From positions 3,782,001 to 3,846,000 of the forward strand of contig BSYQ01000010.1 of NCBI GenBank assembly GCA_030272585.1: DNA of 64,000 nucleotides. Direction: 5' to 3'. The translations under genes and the position numbers were made by a program. The notes beneath the pieces were generated by a model. It saw only the letters and a list, made by a program, of their open reading frames with translations, did not search any database and was not told the DNA's origin. Shown here one piece after another: positions 29,090-42,600 of the stretch (within the stretch, counting starts at the first letter, position 1; each line of letters starts with the position of its first letter). This DNA comes from Bryopsis sp. KO-2023 (lineage: Eukaryota > Chlorophyta > Ulvophyceae > Bryopsidales > Bryopsidaceae).

Positions 29090-32000
29090 ATGAATCGTCC
29101 TGCGACGACTTTCGTCGGCTGCTTGTGTCCGGTCGTGAAGAGGTTCGCTCGATCAAACGCGCCAAAAGCCTTTCGCCAGAAGCCTCGCACCCCACCGTTC
29201 TGGGGGAGACTGCACGGATGCGTTGCCGAGGATCTGTGCTGTAGATTAATCTGCTCCTCGAGGAAAACCTCCACAGTATGTCCCAACTTTTGTCTTGTGG
29301 AAGCAGCACTCGGAGGAGTTTATCCCACACTATCAATTGTTTCCTGTGTTGTTTTGCTGCAGCTAGTCTTTTTTTTTGTTAATTTATTTTTTTATTTTTC
29401 TCCAGCCACTCATTCTGTGATTGAAAATCAAAGAAAATTGATTTCACTTTGCTGTGCATGCCTGCAAAGCATCCAAAAAAATCAAAGACAGGACAGGCTG
29501 TGGTCGAGTACCTGGCTAAAAAGTGAACATTCAATTCTCTCTAATTTCGTTGCATTGATTTTGGAACCTTCACAAGCATGCAAAGCAAAGCCTTTCACTC
29601 CTTTTCCTTTTCCCAATGTTCTAGTTGCATGTCTGAACCTTTAAGCAAGCTGCCAAAAAATTGAGTTTCGGTCCGTTTTGTTTCAGGGAGGGTCAGGGGG
29701 CAATAGTTTTCAAGGACTGGTTGAACCATTGGATAAATTCCTTTCTACAGGTGATTATGCTCTGGAGAAAAATAGTAATGGGCTTCATTATGTTGCACAT
29801 TCATAGTCTCCTCTTTGGCTTGAAGAAATGACATGTTATTATCTTAGCTGCCTTTTTCGAATTTTCCTCGGACAATATGTGGCCATTCTAGTGGCAATTC
29901 TTTTAAATCTGGTGCTGCTTCAAGGTGGCTGTTTATCGTCCCTCGACAGAAAAAAAAGGAAAAAATAATCTTTTTTCAGAGCATCGACAGCAGACTGATC
30001 AAACAGAGCACATGGTGATATGACAGGGCTTTTGCTCGCTGGGTTGGCTGCTTTCATTTTGGATTTCACTGCGATGGTCCAACCGGCATTTTCCTTCGAA
30101 ACCAGGTATGAGATTGATGCACCGATATGAAAGCACATGTGATGCACAGTGTTATGTTTCTATTTTGGTATGACTACTAATTCCACTGTAACAAAAAAAA
30201 TAATTTTACATATCTTTTTTATTTCTTTTTTTTTTTTTGGGGGGGGGGGAGGGGGGGGTGCACCGTTGCTCAATCTATGTGCAATCAAGCAGGGAACTGA
30301 GCTGTGCAAAGTTTCGATGTGAATTCAGGTCAGGTTCGATTGCATTTCGCGGGATGCCAGATATTGAAGAACACTTGAAGCAAGGTTTAAAGCATGCCGA
30401 AGTTGCTGTCGACACAATGATTGATATCGTCCCTGCAGGGGAGCCGAGTGCTGAGGTGTGTTTGGATTTTGTTTTCAAAATTCCAGCCTTCCACACAAAT
30501 AGGTGTTTTGTAAACGAACTGATTGAGTAGTCCGTTTTAACATGAGTTGAAAGCCAAATAGCCAGCGCCTCCATCAGGATTTTTGCTGAAAAAAAATCAA
30601 TATCAAGAAAACTAAAAAAAAATCAATGCAGAATTCACAGCATCGTGGTTGCGTGTGCCAACCCTCTGTACCTTTTTTGTATGTGTTTGTGTGTGTTTTT
30701 TTACACTTTTTTATTATTTTTTTGCAATCGCCCGATGGTGATGCTTTCTGTTGGTTGTCTAAGGGCGGTGGTGGTCTGCGGACTGTGCTAGGAGTCCAAA
30801 CAATATAGGAAACTCATCGAGGAAGTGTGGGAAGTGGTGGATGCCAATTACATGGATGCCCGAGATACTGGGTTTTCCAAGAAGGAATGGGCGACTCTGC
30901 GTGATGAAGCTTCTGCGAAACCTCTGAGAAGCAGACAAGCCGCTTACAGGTGTGTGTGGAATTTTTTTGTGGTATTAATGAATCCAGATGATATTTATTT
31001 TTATTTTTTGATCAGTTTATTTGAATTTTTTTTTCTCAAACTGTATTGCATCGAGGCTGAAAGTTTCGTCGACCCCATCCACTGTAAGCAAATTGGCCAG
31101 CTGCTGGAACAGTAATAAAACGAGATCTCCATACCCAATTATTACTATTAACTTAATTAGCAATTCTTTATTTTTTTAATTACTATTATTTTATTTTATT
31201 TTATTTTTACTCTTTACTCTCTTCACTTCTTTTTTTTTTTTTTTTTGGGGGGGGGGGGGGGGGTAGAAACCCATTCACAGTTCGTGATTTGGGCTGCGGC
31301 CTTTTTGTTATGGGGTGCTAATTGATGTGTTGTCTATGTGTTTTTTGTGGGGAAATTGATTGTTGGGTAAAAAAGGGCGGTGAAGGAAATGCTTGCGAGA
31401 GGGCTCCGGGATCCTTACAGTCGTCTTATCCCTCTGGAGGAATTCGATGCCATGAGAAAATACGATATGACTGGAGTGGGGTTGAATGTCGGAACTGCAG
31501 ATGATTATGTTAAAAACACGGTAACCAACATGACAAAGCAAAGCAAATGAGTGTTTTTCTTTTGTTTTCTGTGTGTTGGGGCGGAGGCAGGCCGGGTGGC
31601 TGTATCATTGTATCAGTTTCCCCTTGTTCAAATGGTGTTTCCCTGGCGCTGGGATTATATTGCTTTAGTAATGGAAGAATAAACGGAGTGTGAAAATCAT
31701 GATGCCAACCGTTTTCCTTGATTCTTTCCAACCATATATATATATTAGAAAAGAACAAAAGCCCTTTCTTATTTGTCCTCTTTTAATTCAAGGGCGTCAC
31801 AAGAATGTGTTATGTTTTCAGAAAGATTCCTCTCATCAAGTTGCTCGTCACATTTCCAGAAAAAATAAAATAAAACGATGTGAATATTGCAGGCTAGTCC
31901 ACTGCCGAGAAATTCCAGAGGAACGGATGGGATCTGGGTGATGGGTTTGATGAAAGATTCTCCTGCCGATGGTGCTGGGATGCTGCAAGGCGACAGAATT

Positions 32001-33720
32001 CTCGAAATCGATGGCAGGTCCCTGGAGAACACATCCCCTTTCAAAGCATCGGTCATGCTGAAAGGAGATGGAGGTGACAACGATTCAGTCACTCTCAAGG
32101 TCGGTGGGCCCTTTGAAGTCTGTATGATTTTGCCTCGATTGACATCAGCTGGTTCGTGAAATGTGTGTGTGGGGGAATTTTTCTTAGGGATTCTGTCTAT
32201 CAAAGTGATCTTTTGGAGTTTTTTTTTTAATTATTTGTATGGGCTGGAATAAAGGTCGAACTATGCGTGGGATCCTTCGTCAAATTTTTTGACACACAGA
32301 CGTCTTTCATAACATATTTTGTTTTCAACTAGTGGAACATAGATGCAATCTGGCGTTGAACTTATTCAAGCCAGAAATTAAAGATAACAGAAAAGGTACA
32401 GGAATTTTCTCGCAGGTTTTCTTCATGTAGTTCTGAAGTGGCGAGATTATGCATTCAGGTACAAAGGCCTGAGGGCAAAATCGAGGATTTGTCATTGAAA
32501 AGGCAGTCGGTTACGATTCCGTCCCCGGTGAAGGGTAATCTACAAGTGGTGGGCGGCCGGCGGCTGGGGTTCTTACAACTGACATCGTTCAATGCAAGGG
32601 CCCAAGAGGATTTGGTCAAGACAGTCAAGGAGGTGTGTGGAGTGCTGGTTATATATGTTTGAACAATGATGAGGTCCAATAGTTGGAACTATCTGATAAG
32701 ATGGTTATATATATGTATGAACAATGATGAGGTCAGCAGTTGAACCACCTTATCAGTAAGATTGCTTTGGCAGCTTTCTGCATGTTGGGTGCTGCCCTCA
32801 TGATTTAGATTTTCAGTCCAGATATCGTTTAGGGGTTCTATTTTCTGCGCTTTTCGGTTTTACCATGACCTGAAAGTTTATTGTAGAAATGGGGGATTAG
32901 ATGGTGAGAATCGTGGCTTGGTTGTGAAAAGGTGGAAAGCAAAGCTGCGACCGAACTGGTGCTCGACCTACGAGATAATCGAGGTGGATTGGTTCAGGAA
33001 GGCGTCGAGGTGGCAAAGCTGTTCCTTCCTGGTGGGTCGAGCTTAATTCGACATACACTCCCCCCCCCCAAAAAAAAAAAGTAAATAAATTAAAATGGAC
33101 CTGATGCATTAAGTAAAACTGAAAAGAATTAGCTATTCCGCAAAGGTTTTCCTCTTATCATTATTCCCCTTTCAGTCTTGGTGTCATGATTAGTTTCATC
33201 TGCGGCTCTGTTGTTGTGCTGGTGGGGGTGGTTATGAAATTATTGGAGGTGGGAAGGGTGGATGGGTGGTCATTTTGGGGAACCACTCCGGTTTTTTCCA
33301 CTGGCCGTATGGAGTGACGGGTTCCCTGTCAGGTGTTTAGGTGACTCCACGATCGTCATTACTCAAGAATCTGGTGCAAAAGGGCAGACAAGAATCGTGA
33401 CTCCGGGTCCCCCCATCACGGATCTCCCCTTGACCGTGCTCGTCAATCAAAACACCGCAAGCGCCAGCGAAATTCTGGCGGGGGCCATCAAAGACAACTG
33501 TCGAGGAGTTTTGGCCGGAAGCAAGACGTATGGAAAGGGGTTGATACAGAGCGTGTATGCATTGAGCGATGGTTCAGGGTTGGTGCTGACCATTGGGAAA
33601 TACATGACCCCTGGAATGGTGGATATCGATCGAGAAGGCATTCAGCCAGATTTCAAAAGGATCCCGTCAATGAAGGGCATCGAAACCACTATCCAAGCTT
33701 GCAAAGCCAGCAGGGGTTGA
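29090..33720 (+). CDS. ctpA: Carboxyl-terminal processing protease, thylakoid lumen type (9 exons)
   Basis: Exons 29090-29275, 29687-29750, 30027-30105, 30809-30949, 31376-31520, 31893-32099, 32459-32632, 32932-33031, 33341-33720 keep phase throughout and give 491 residues. The enzyme cuts the C-terminal extension from the photosystem II D1 precursor so that the oxygen-evolving cluster can assemble. It has a bipartite leader: a basic Ser/Arg/Lys-rich first part and a hydrophobic segment (LLLAGLAAFILDF) ending in an AFS-type site, as for lumen proteins. Then KLIEEVWEVVDANY, DPYSRLIP, a PDZ domain in exon 6 (GIWVMGLMKDSPA ... GDRILEIDGR), LDLRDNRGGLVQEG, and the Ser/Lys dyad at about S406 (TASASEIL) and K431 (TYGKG), 25 residues apart as in algal D1 protease. 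Complete in the window and convergent with the gene at 35201. Confidence 0.93.
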
Positions 33721-34554
33721 CTGATTTCCCCGCTGCCACGGATTTATTGCACAACATGTCCCTCCTTCCCTGTTTTCTTCCAATATGGCCATGAATTTTT
33801 TTTGCAACGCGATTTTGATGTAATGGAGGTTTTCCGAATTTTCCGTTTGTGAATTCACATGCTCGAGTTTTTTTTATTGTTTAAGGAAAGCGAATCAGCT
33901 CCAAGGGGGATGCACACCCCAGGCAGCTTTTTTGTTTGCTTTTTTTTTTTGAGCAATTTGCTGGTGGTGGTGGTGATTTGTGCAGTGTTGGAAAACCTGG
34001 ACACAAATGTAATCAACCGTTTGTTTTTTTTTCCTTCAGGAAGTTGAATATCAGCCGACCCGATATGAGAGTTTTTATGAACTTCAATCTGAATACAGAA
34101 AGGATTTCACTCTTGGAATCCTATGAATATTTGCAACGACCAGAAAAGTAGAGTTGCACCGGCTGACTTATTCTGACAATGATAGTCAATGGTGATCTGC
34201 AAAACTTGCTGTGGGGGAATCGAAGTTGGTGGGTTATTTATTGGGCTTATCCATCCTTCCCAAACCCTCTTGTTTGTTGTTTGACTTCATGAATTTTGCA
34301 GATGTGCCACCCCCAAGAGCTTGTGCCACTCTTGGACTAAATATATACATACAGATAGACAGAAATGTGGGTCCTCAACTGAGAGCAGCGCAACTCCCCG
34401 TTTGACAGTTCTACAAATCCCCATCCTCTTTGCTTTACCATATTTAAAATTTAGGTTTCTTGTGAACAAAGGCAATAGTAGCTCACTCCTCACCCCCCAA
34501 TACCCAGCTCAAATCACACAGGTCAAATCACACGTCAAGCAAAGAGACATCCAG
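33721..34554. other. 3' spacer after CtpA
   Basis: No gene supported; likely the 3' untranslated region of CtpA followed by unique spacer up to the inverted repeat arm. Confidence 0.5.
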
Positions 34555-35589
34555 CAAATGTGCAAGCCAGTTTCCATTCACTCCACTGACAGAAGATGAG
34601 CGACCCTCCCCCACACCCACACGCACACAAGAAAAGGAAACAATTCAGAGTGATCTGTGATGATGTTCATGAATCAGCATTTGAAGGATTTATGTTTGAA
34701 ATATTTGCTCAGGGCTGGAGGTTGAGGCCTGTGCATTTCTTTGAGAATCTTGTGAAGAAAGCCTGGGGGAAAGCTCAGCAACCCTTTTCAGTTTCACTTT
34801 TCTTTGAGGCAACACACCTTAGGCTCCCACTGAAGCCAATGGAAATACTCAAAACACAACCATTTGGGGGTCAATAATGACCTTTTACATCTTTCTGTTC
34901 ATTGGTCTCTTTTCAAAACCACTCGAAACAAATCAGCTTCCCCGTTCATCATGAAATATCGGGGGCTCAGCGTGTCGTCCGCTGTCTTGGCTTCAGAAGT
35001 TGTAGGGGCGAGGGGCGGCATACGGCTCAGGGATGTCCTCTGTGAATCACAATCCAAAAAAATGTCAGTCCAGTCACAATTTATTGTCAGTTCGAAAACA
35101 GTCGACATCAAATTCACACCCAGGATGCTGAGAGCCCGAAATATCTCGGCTGAGATGTGCAGGGACTTCAAAACTCTGGGTGAACTTGTTCTTCCAGAGA
35201 TCACTGAATGGAAGGTCGAGTGGAAAGCGCACCGATACTGATGACCGCCTCATCTCCGCTTCCGCTGGCTGTGGAGTTTGTCCGGACAAACTCAAGGATC
35301 CTTGGGGGGGGGATGAAGGTGATGTGGTCGGGGATGCCCCCGTGTCTGTAGCGCCCTTCATCTGCTTCCATGGGGGGAAGCCCACTCTCCAGATCCGGCT
35401 CCAGCTGGCTAAGCACAGGGATTTCTCTGTCTTGCCCTGAATCTTTTGCTTCCCTGGAGCAACAGTTGAAAGAATGCTTGGTCCCTTTCATTGTTCCAAA
35501 ACTAGTAAATAAGAGGTGCCACAAGCGGTTTATCTCACCCTTTCCGGCGAAAGAAGAGAACAGTTGCCGCCAGCGCCCCAAGCACCGCC
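34555..35589. repeat. Right arm of near-identical 1.03-kb inverted repeat
   Basis: Reverse-complement partner of 21613-22646 with almost no differences in the central part. It includes the 3' flank, the tail exon, the last intron and the transmembrane-coding end of the intact thrombospondin/EGF gene. Confidence 0.92.
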
Positions 35590-38500
35590 ACAGCCACCAA
35601 AAATCCTATTAGGGCCAAAGTGGTGGGCCCCGCTTTCGCAGATTTTGTCTCGCTTGTGTCAGCAATATCCTTGCTGTCGCCGCGTTCGTCGTTCAACAAG
35701 GGAATGCTCGGACTGAAATTTTGAGTGCACTGGAATTCGCCAGGTTGGGCCCCCTCAACACGAATGAAACCTGGTTTGCACGACTCGCAGGCATCGCCAC
35801 TGTGGCCAGAGAAACACTGGCAAGTTCCTGATACGAACAGAGGCTTTCCTCGTCCAGAGCAATGCATGGAGCGACCCTGGATCTCCGTCGACGGTGGGTG
35901 AATGAGGGGGACCATGCAATCCATTGGACATCCATCCGATTCCTCGCCGTTCATGACCGGTCGCTCGTCCAACTCGCATATCGCGTTCCCACACAGGCCG
36001 ACTTTGTCCTCCGTTAGGATTTTGATATCCCCTTCAAGCCCCATAAGCGAATTGTGGAGTTGCGACAAGGACAAACCCGCTTTTCCATCCACGGTGACCG
36101 TGGAGCCAACGTTTGGATTCTGAGCCGGCTTCTTGGGTGTTGGGCCGCCAGCCTGTAGCAACACCCTCTTTGTCGTCGCCGCTCCCCGCTTCTCTTCAGA
36201 ATCCTGACGGAGGGGGGCAGCCACACATCAGTATGTGTTCGAATAGATGTCGAATAGATGTCAAAGCAAACAGTACTCACTCCAAGGCAAGATGTAAGCA
36301 TCGTTCATCGATCCAGGTCAAGGACATATTGCTTTCTTTAACGACCACAAAGAGAAAAAGCTTCGCCAATCCATTTTACACAAGAAAACGGTCACCTGTT
36401 TCGAGAGCTGCTGGAGCTTTCGGTTGCGACGGGGAAGTGGGATGGGTGACGGGGTGGTGTCGAACCAAGTTGCTGCTGATACTCTTGCTGGCACACTTGA
36501 TGGTCGGACGGCTTCCCGCGTTGCTTTGGCCAGATTCTTCATCCATATTATCGCTTTGTAGATTGCGACCTTAAGATCGCCTTCTGAGTCGTCCAGAAGG
36601 CTTCTCCTTGTCCGTTTAGGCACAGACTCCCCCAGCAGACGTTGGACATGTATTAATGACTCGTCGATGCCCAGGTGGGAAGAAATCTGGTTGATCACTT
36701 TTTCTTGCAACAGCGCCGACTGTATCCCCTTTATTTTGTGTTTGATTTCTCTTCGAATGCTGGGTTCCACGGCGGCGGCGATTCTCAGCGAGGTGTCGCA
36801 GGACATTCCAGCCCCATCGCAAACCCCACATTCGTCCACCAACCCCATGCAACAGATGCCCGACGCATCCACTTGCCCATCGCAGCACTCCCCGAGCGCG
36901 TCCACCTGGATGGCGGCCCCACCGCACACGCCGCACGCGTCCAATGCCCCTGCGCAGCAGTAACCATCCCCATCGAGGACCTGCCCGCCATCGCAGCACC
37001 TTCCATCCTTCCCGACGACTCCTGATGCGCAGCATTTGCCGGCATCGTCAACGACCGTGGTGGGGCAGCAATCCGATGCGTTGTCCCCATTGTCACAGGC
37101 GGTCTTGTACTCGCACCGCTCTCCCCCAAAGCCGTCCAAGCATTCGCAGCGGAGGTTTTCACACGTTCCTCGCCCATTGCAAGGTTGTTCGACATCACAA
37201 AAGTCGCAGCGCTTCACAGCGCACGTGGACTGCGAGGCGGGCTTTCGAATCGAACTGCAGGCTCCATCGTCGAGCACCTTTTTGCTCATATTCACACAGC
37301 TGACGTCTCTGTATCGCCTTCCGTATCTGTCGTCTTCTTCCATGCATTCCTTGTCACACTTGGACCAGGAACCCGCTATCCAATACGCCAAATCCTCTTG
37401 GCATTTGCCCGTGTTGCAAGCCCTCTTGGCGACAGGCTTGGGCGCAGGGCACCTCGAGTCTGCAACCTCTCGTCCGTTTAGGTAACATCTGACCTCCCTC
37501 GTTTGAATTCCACCACCACATGTTTTCGTGCATTCTGACCACTCCTTTGTGACCGTCCACACCCTATTGCCGCAATCGATGGCCTCGCATTTCTCCACGA
37601 GCGCACCCTCGATGACGAACGTGTTTTGGCACTGCGTCGACAGTCTTTTTTCGTTCATAATGGAGCTCTTCCGGCTCATTTCCAAGAACTTTTTGACGCC
37701 CATGTTCACTTCTTTATCGCATCCCTTTTGCTCCCCGACCAGGATATTTGACTCAAACGAAATTTTCTTCCCGAACAGGGAGCCGATTTTAGGCATCGTC
37801 AAGCCACACTTTTCCAAGCTCACAGTACGCCCGTAGTTGCTCGCACAGATGAGGCTTTGCCTCTCCAAGCTGGGTCCGCATGTGTTGGAGCATTCGTTCG
37901 TGCCAATGACCAGGGCAGTGAACTCTTCACATGGGGGTCGGACGCATCGGCGCGTGGACGCAGGCGTGGGGCCCAGGTCGGGATTCCCTCTGCAGATGTC
38001 GATGGACACACTCCGATCTGTGTCGTCCGACATCACGCAAGCGACCGAACGCTCTTGCACCCCGACTCCACAAGCGACAGAGCATCCTTGCCATGCTCCT
38101 GTTGTATACGTCGCCCTTGCGGTTTGCGAAGGGATTCTCACTTCCAGCGGAGCGAGCGCGTCGGAAGTGTTGGGCGTCAATTTCACAACAGTTGGTTCAC
38201 GATCTTGGCCCGCTTTGGCGATACCATCGGCATCAACATCTGTCTGCGCAGTCCCAGTGCTTGACTCTTCAATTTCTCCTTCGATGGTTTGGACAGGAGC
38301 ACGCTCTTCGCTGGGAACTTCGATGGTGGGCTCGACGTCGGCGTCTGGAATCGTCTCGCTTGCTGCTGACCGAGATTCGATTCCTGTGGGTTGAGCCGAG
38401 TCTGTTGAAGTGTTCTGTGGCTCTTCAACAAGCGACGGGGTGGGTGCTTTGATTGTCTGGATTTCTCCGCGCTTGGTCATCGGCAGTTCACTTGGGTGAC

Positions 38501-38873
38501 CTTTCTTGATCACGGGAACTTCTCTTTCGTCCTCGTCTGTGGTGGATGCTGTCGAAGCACAGGAATCCAGTTTCTTGGGAGCCTCGTGCGAGCACTTGTA
38601 CGTGCAATCCCCACGCGTTGCTGCCATGTATGTCTCGATGGAAGTCTTGACTTCTCCCAGGCTGGAAGCGCACACCATCGATTCCCTTCTCGTTCGGGAA
38701 GGAAGAAGGAAGAAGGGTACATCAAGTCAATACAGCTTGCACGTCATACAGTCATCAACATGCAATGTGCGTGCCTTTTGTTCCTACCTGGTTGGGCATG
38801 TGTGTGGGAGAGACGCCGCCACGAACAACAGTGATGGAAGGAGTATGGCGAGCCACGGGACTCCTAGAATCAT
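35201..38873 (-). CDS. Thrombospondin type-1/EGF repeat type I membrane protein (4 exons)
   Basis: Exons 38873-38788, 38688-36396, 36203-35539 and 35453-35201 join in phase to 1098 residues. A signal peptide (MILGVPWLAILLPSLLFVAA) is followed by a low-complexity acidic Thr/Glu region, three thrombospondin type-1 repeats (about residues 225-285, 405-460 with WSECTKTCGGGIQTREVRC, 465-525), an EGF-like module (CNGRGTCENLRCECLDGFGG), a run of short Cys-rich units (DACGVCGG, DECGVCDG; about 560-665), a domain with HLGIDESLIHVQRL, a second EGF-like module, a membrane span (LALIGFLVAVAVLGALAATV) and an acidic tail of about 85 residues. This suggests a cell-surface adhesion or signalling protein; the exact role is unknown. 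The last intron is supported by matching phase and a consensus gtgaga donor; reading through it would give a stop directly after the span. Confidence 0.85.
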
Positions 38874-39640
38874 GTTTGCTTGCAAGGTCGTGGAGTAAAG
38901 CAGAGTTCAGGACAGAGTCGAGCGAGGACTTGTAACCGTCGAGAGACGGAACACTGACTCGAGCGAGAGGAAAACAAAAGGGCTCTCTGGGGCTGGGAAG
39001 ACTCGTAGCCCACCTCCAAACGCATGGGTTTCTGATGTGGTCAATCGGGTAGGGCAGGGGTAGTTAGAAAATTGGCTCATGAGACGGTCGGCAACCAGAA
39101 GTAAACCGTTCAGATGCTGAGTACTTTGTATATCCGTGGGGCTGGAATGAGAAAACTGTTGATGGTGTAGAAGAGAAACAGCTTATTGTCAGAGAAAAGA
39201 GGAGCCAAAATTTGAGCTTATTATCAGAGAAAAGAGGAGCCGAAATCTGAGCTGGTGGTGCCTCCACAAAAGATTCCAGGGGTACCAGAACAAACAATAA
39301 ACAGCAAAACCCAGATGCCCTTTTATCGTATTCCCACCAAATTTCCTAAATTCTCTAATCCCCAACAAAAGTCTTTCAACAATTTTATCTCCTTATGTTT
39401 TTTGTTATTCTTGAAACAAAAGAAGAGTTGCGGTTGATGGGGACCACTGATGGGAGCATGGTTCGGCTAGGAAGAAGGGAATGCAATACGTATTGTAATA
39501 GTGACCGTCTCGTTTGCAGGATCGGAATGGCAGAAATTTTGAGGGAGACGATCGATCCTCGTGAATAGACTAAATTGTTTTCCAACAGTTTCCAAAAAGA
39601 CCCAGGTAACCCAAACAAAACATAGACATGACATGTACAA
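38874..39640. other. Upstream region of the thrombospondin gene (blocks Y and X)
   Basis: Promoter and leader of the intact gene. About 38880-39450 matches 20205-20910, and about 39465-39625 matches 22650-22810, both inverted. It contains an internal duplication of a 40-base unit around gagaaaagaggagccaaaat (39195-39245). Confidence 0.65.
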
Positions 39641-42600
39641 AACTGATATTTGTTTCTCACAGATATCACCACATGAAACACATACAGTATGTGGGGGTGC
39701 ATATTCCCCCTCTGCCCCCGCCCCCCTAACTCATGAAAGAAAGCTCCAACCCTGTCTTATCCCATCCCAATAAAAAAAACCAGACCAGGGACAAAAAAGC
39801 ATGCAAAAGCTCATACTCCCCCCCCCCCTCCCCCCAGGCAAAAGAAATTCTGTCCGCCCAAAGAAAACGAAAAAACAAACTCCCTTTTGAAGAGCCCTTT
39901 TTTTTGCCTTTCTTTTTTCCACCCAACAACGGAACAAGAAGTCGCCTTCTCAGCATTACTGCTCTTTTCTTCTTTTTTTTCTTTTTCGCACGAACACAGA
40001 GACGAGACACGAATGTCAAGTGCTTTTTTTTAAAATATCATGAACTTATTTTTCTGACCATTGCTTGGTGGAAAGAAAAATAAACAAAAAAGGTGGCAAA
40101 CAAATCGACAAACCGGATTTCATTGTCCAGAATTCGAAAATAAACTCAAGATCACCTAACCAACCAATATATAATTGTTTCTTGCAGCCTTTCCATCTCC
40201 CTTGATCCCAAAGTACTATTCATAATTAAAGAAAAAAGCCCCACCCCCTCATCACTAATTCACATCTGTCATTTTTTTTTCTTTTTTCAAAATCCCCTCA
40301 CAGCACCTCCCTACTAATGGATGCAAATGTCAACCTTACTTCAGTCACAAAGCAAGTACATTTTTTTGGCTGGTTTCTGGACCTTTGCCGAGAAGATGAT
40401 CTCCCAACCCCCCCCCCCAAAAAAAAAACAAAAAAAAGAAAAATTTTGAAAACCATAAAAGAAATTATAGCAAAGCAATACGAAGGTTAAAAAAAAAGAG
40501 TGCCAACCAAGAAAAAACTGATCTAAACTCCTCCAAAAAACAAACAAAAAAAACGAAAAAGAAAAAAGTTTTGCTCATATTTCTCCCTGCAATGGAACAT
40601 TATGGGAAAAGAGAAATAAACAAAACATCATAACCACAGAAAACCAAATTCAAAAAAAAAAAGAAAAAAAACGAGACGACCAGAAAAAATAATGAAAATT
40701 ACTGTTTTTACCCCATCACATACCAATTCACAAGAAAATTTCGATGTATCTTTGTTTCTTTTTGCTTGTTCTTCTGTTTTCTTTCTAAGATGATATAACC
40801 TCCATCTTGGACCATATTTCCCCCCACCCCCCCTTCTCTTTTCGATTTATTGAAACACAAGGTCATCGGGAAAATAATCCTGATTACAAACTGTTTGTTT
40901 TTTTTGTTGCTTTTTCTGACACGCACCCTCTCTCCCTCACCCTATGTCCCCCTAACGCCCCCCACTCCCACATTGCTTTTCGTCAAACAAACAAAAAAAA
41001 AAGGAGAAAAAAAAAACAAAAACACAATACTACCTCCCAAATACAACAAATGAAAAATAAACCTAGTCAGGTCATCCTTTTCATAGAGCGGTAGATGTGT
41101 TTTTTTTTCTCCCCCCCAAACAACACCAAGAGAAACGGAAATTTAAAAGGTAAAAAAACAAAATAATTAAAAAAGGAGAAGAAAAAAGAAATCCTGACGC
41201 ACGGCGAGCTGAGGAACATCTGTTTCCAAAAAAGTTGCAAGTACAGACATCCCTTGTAGTTAATAGTTACGGAGGGTTTCTTTTTCCTCGTCCAGCCCCA
41301 CCCACCCACCCCCCATAGAGTGCTTTTCTTTTTTGTGTTTCGCCGAATGTTTTGGTAATATACTCTTTGCCATTTTGTTCCTCTTTTATATTAAAAAACA
41401 CATCAGGCTGAAACGAAACATTATCTTTCCACTCAAAACCCACAAGGAAATGTTAAAACAAGGAAATGTCACAAACACACCAATGTAAATCCGAAAGTCC
41501 AAAATCCCTAAAACCCACCCTGGACAGCTTGTTTTTCTATGTGCCTCTTGGTTTCTGTTTTGTTTTTTCTGTTCAATATTTCATGTTTTTTTTTTTTTTT
41601 GTCCCAATCCAATGCACAACAAGGCTGCCCAGTTTTGCTCAACATAAATCCATCACACACTCTCTTTAAAATTAAAAAAAAAAACAAAAAAAACCACGCA
41701 CAAGAAAATAGAAAACCAGGACGCAAATGAAATGATATAGCACAGAAATCGTTCCCCAAACCGATTCAAAAAAATTGCATATCCTTTCTTCTTCTCTTTT
41801 CTTGTTTCTATAGGGCCCGAGCTGAGAAAAGACAGCGTTTTTTTGTTTTTTTGTTTTAAATACGCTTCTCACTCCATCCACACTCATATTTCAAGAAAAA
41901 GAGAAAAAAGAAATTCAGCCTTCTTACACAACTTCTTGTTTCTGTAATATTTCTTTCTTTCTTTTCTTTCTTTCTTTCTTTTTTTTTTTCTTTTGGGAGG
42001 AGGGCACAGCCCAACCTCACCCCCTTGAAACAACTGACGATGTGCCAGAAAATATGCACAAAGTCTTTTCCCCCCCAAATCCCCTACCCAAAATTTTAGC
42101 CCCTCACATCCCCCAACACAGAAATCATAGTGGCAAGAAAAACACCCGAAAGGTTTTGATTTACCACTCCAAATGATGCCATCATTTATAGCTCTAGCCT
42201 GGGCGCACACACACAATCTTTGCTTTCCACACCCAGTTCTTTTTTTTTTTGGGAAAGAAGCCCCCCCCACCTTTTCCCCCCTCTTCTCAATCGTTCTTTC
42301 GACCTTTCTTCTCCGACCCATCATTCTATAATTTTTTTTTTTCCAGGAAAAATAAATAAAAATAATGGATGCCAAAAAACAAGAAGAATGGTGGCTGGTT
42401 TATTGTTGTGCTTCTCTAAAACGATAGCATGCCGAGAAGACAGGAAAATGGAAAAAAAAATTCAAATAAACCAGGAAATAGGAAGCAAGACGATGAGTAG
42501 CAAAAAACGGCGAGCTTTTAAAACGGACAGCGCTTCCAAGAATCTTAAATAGTTTTTTGTTTTCTTTTTTTTTTTTTAAGTTACGGTTACCCCCTTTCCC

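Noticed and set aside
28673-29644. A 323-residue plus-strand frame taken as one exon
   Set aside because: Only 29090-29275 of it is supported as CtpA exon 1, ending at a consensus gtatgt donor; the rest has no coding character.
30237-30530. Extra CtpA exon or separate small gene (MPDIEEHLKQGLKHAE...)
   Set aside because: Its exit phase does not fit exon 4 of CtpA, and joining 30105 directly to 30809 already gives a continuous family-like sequence.
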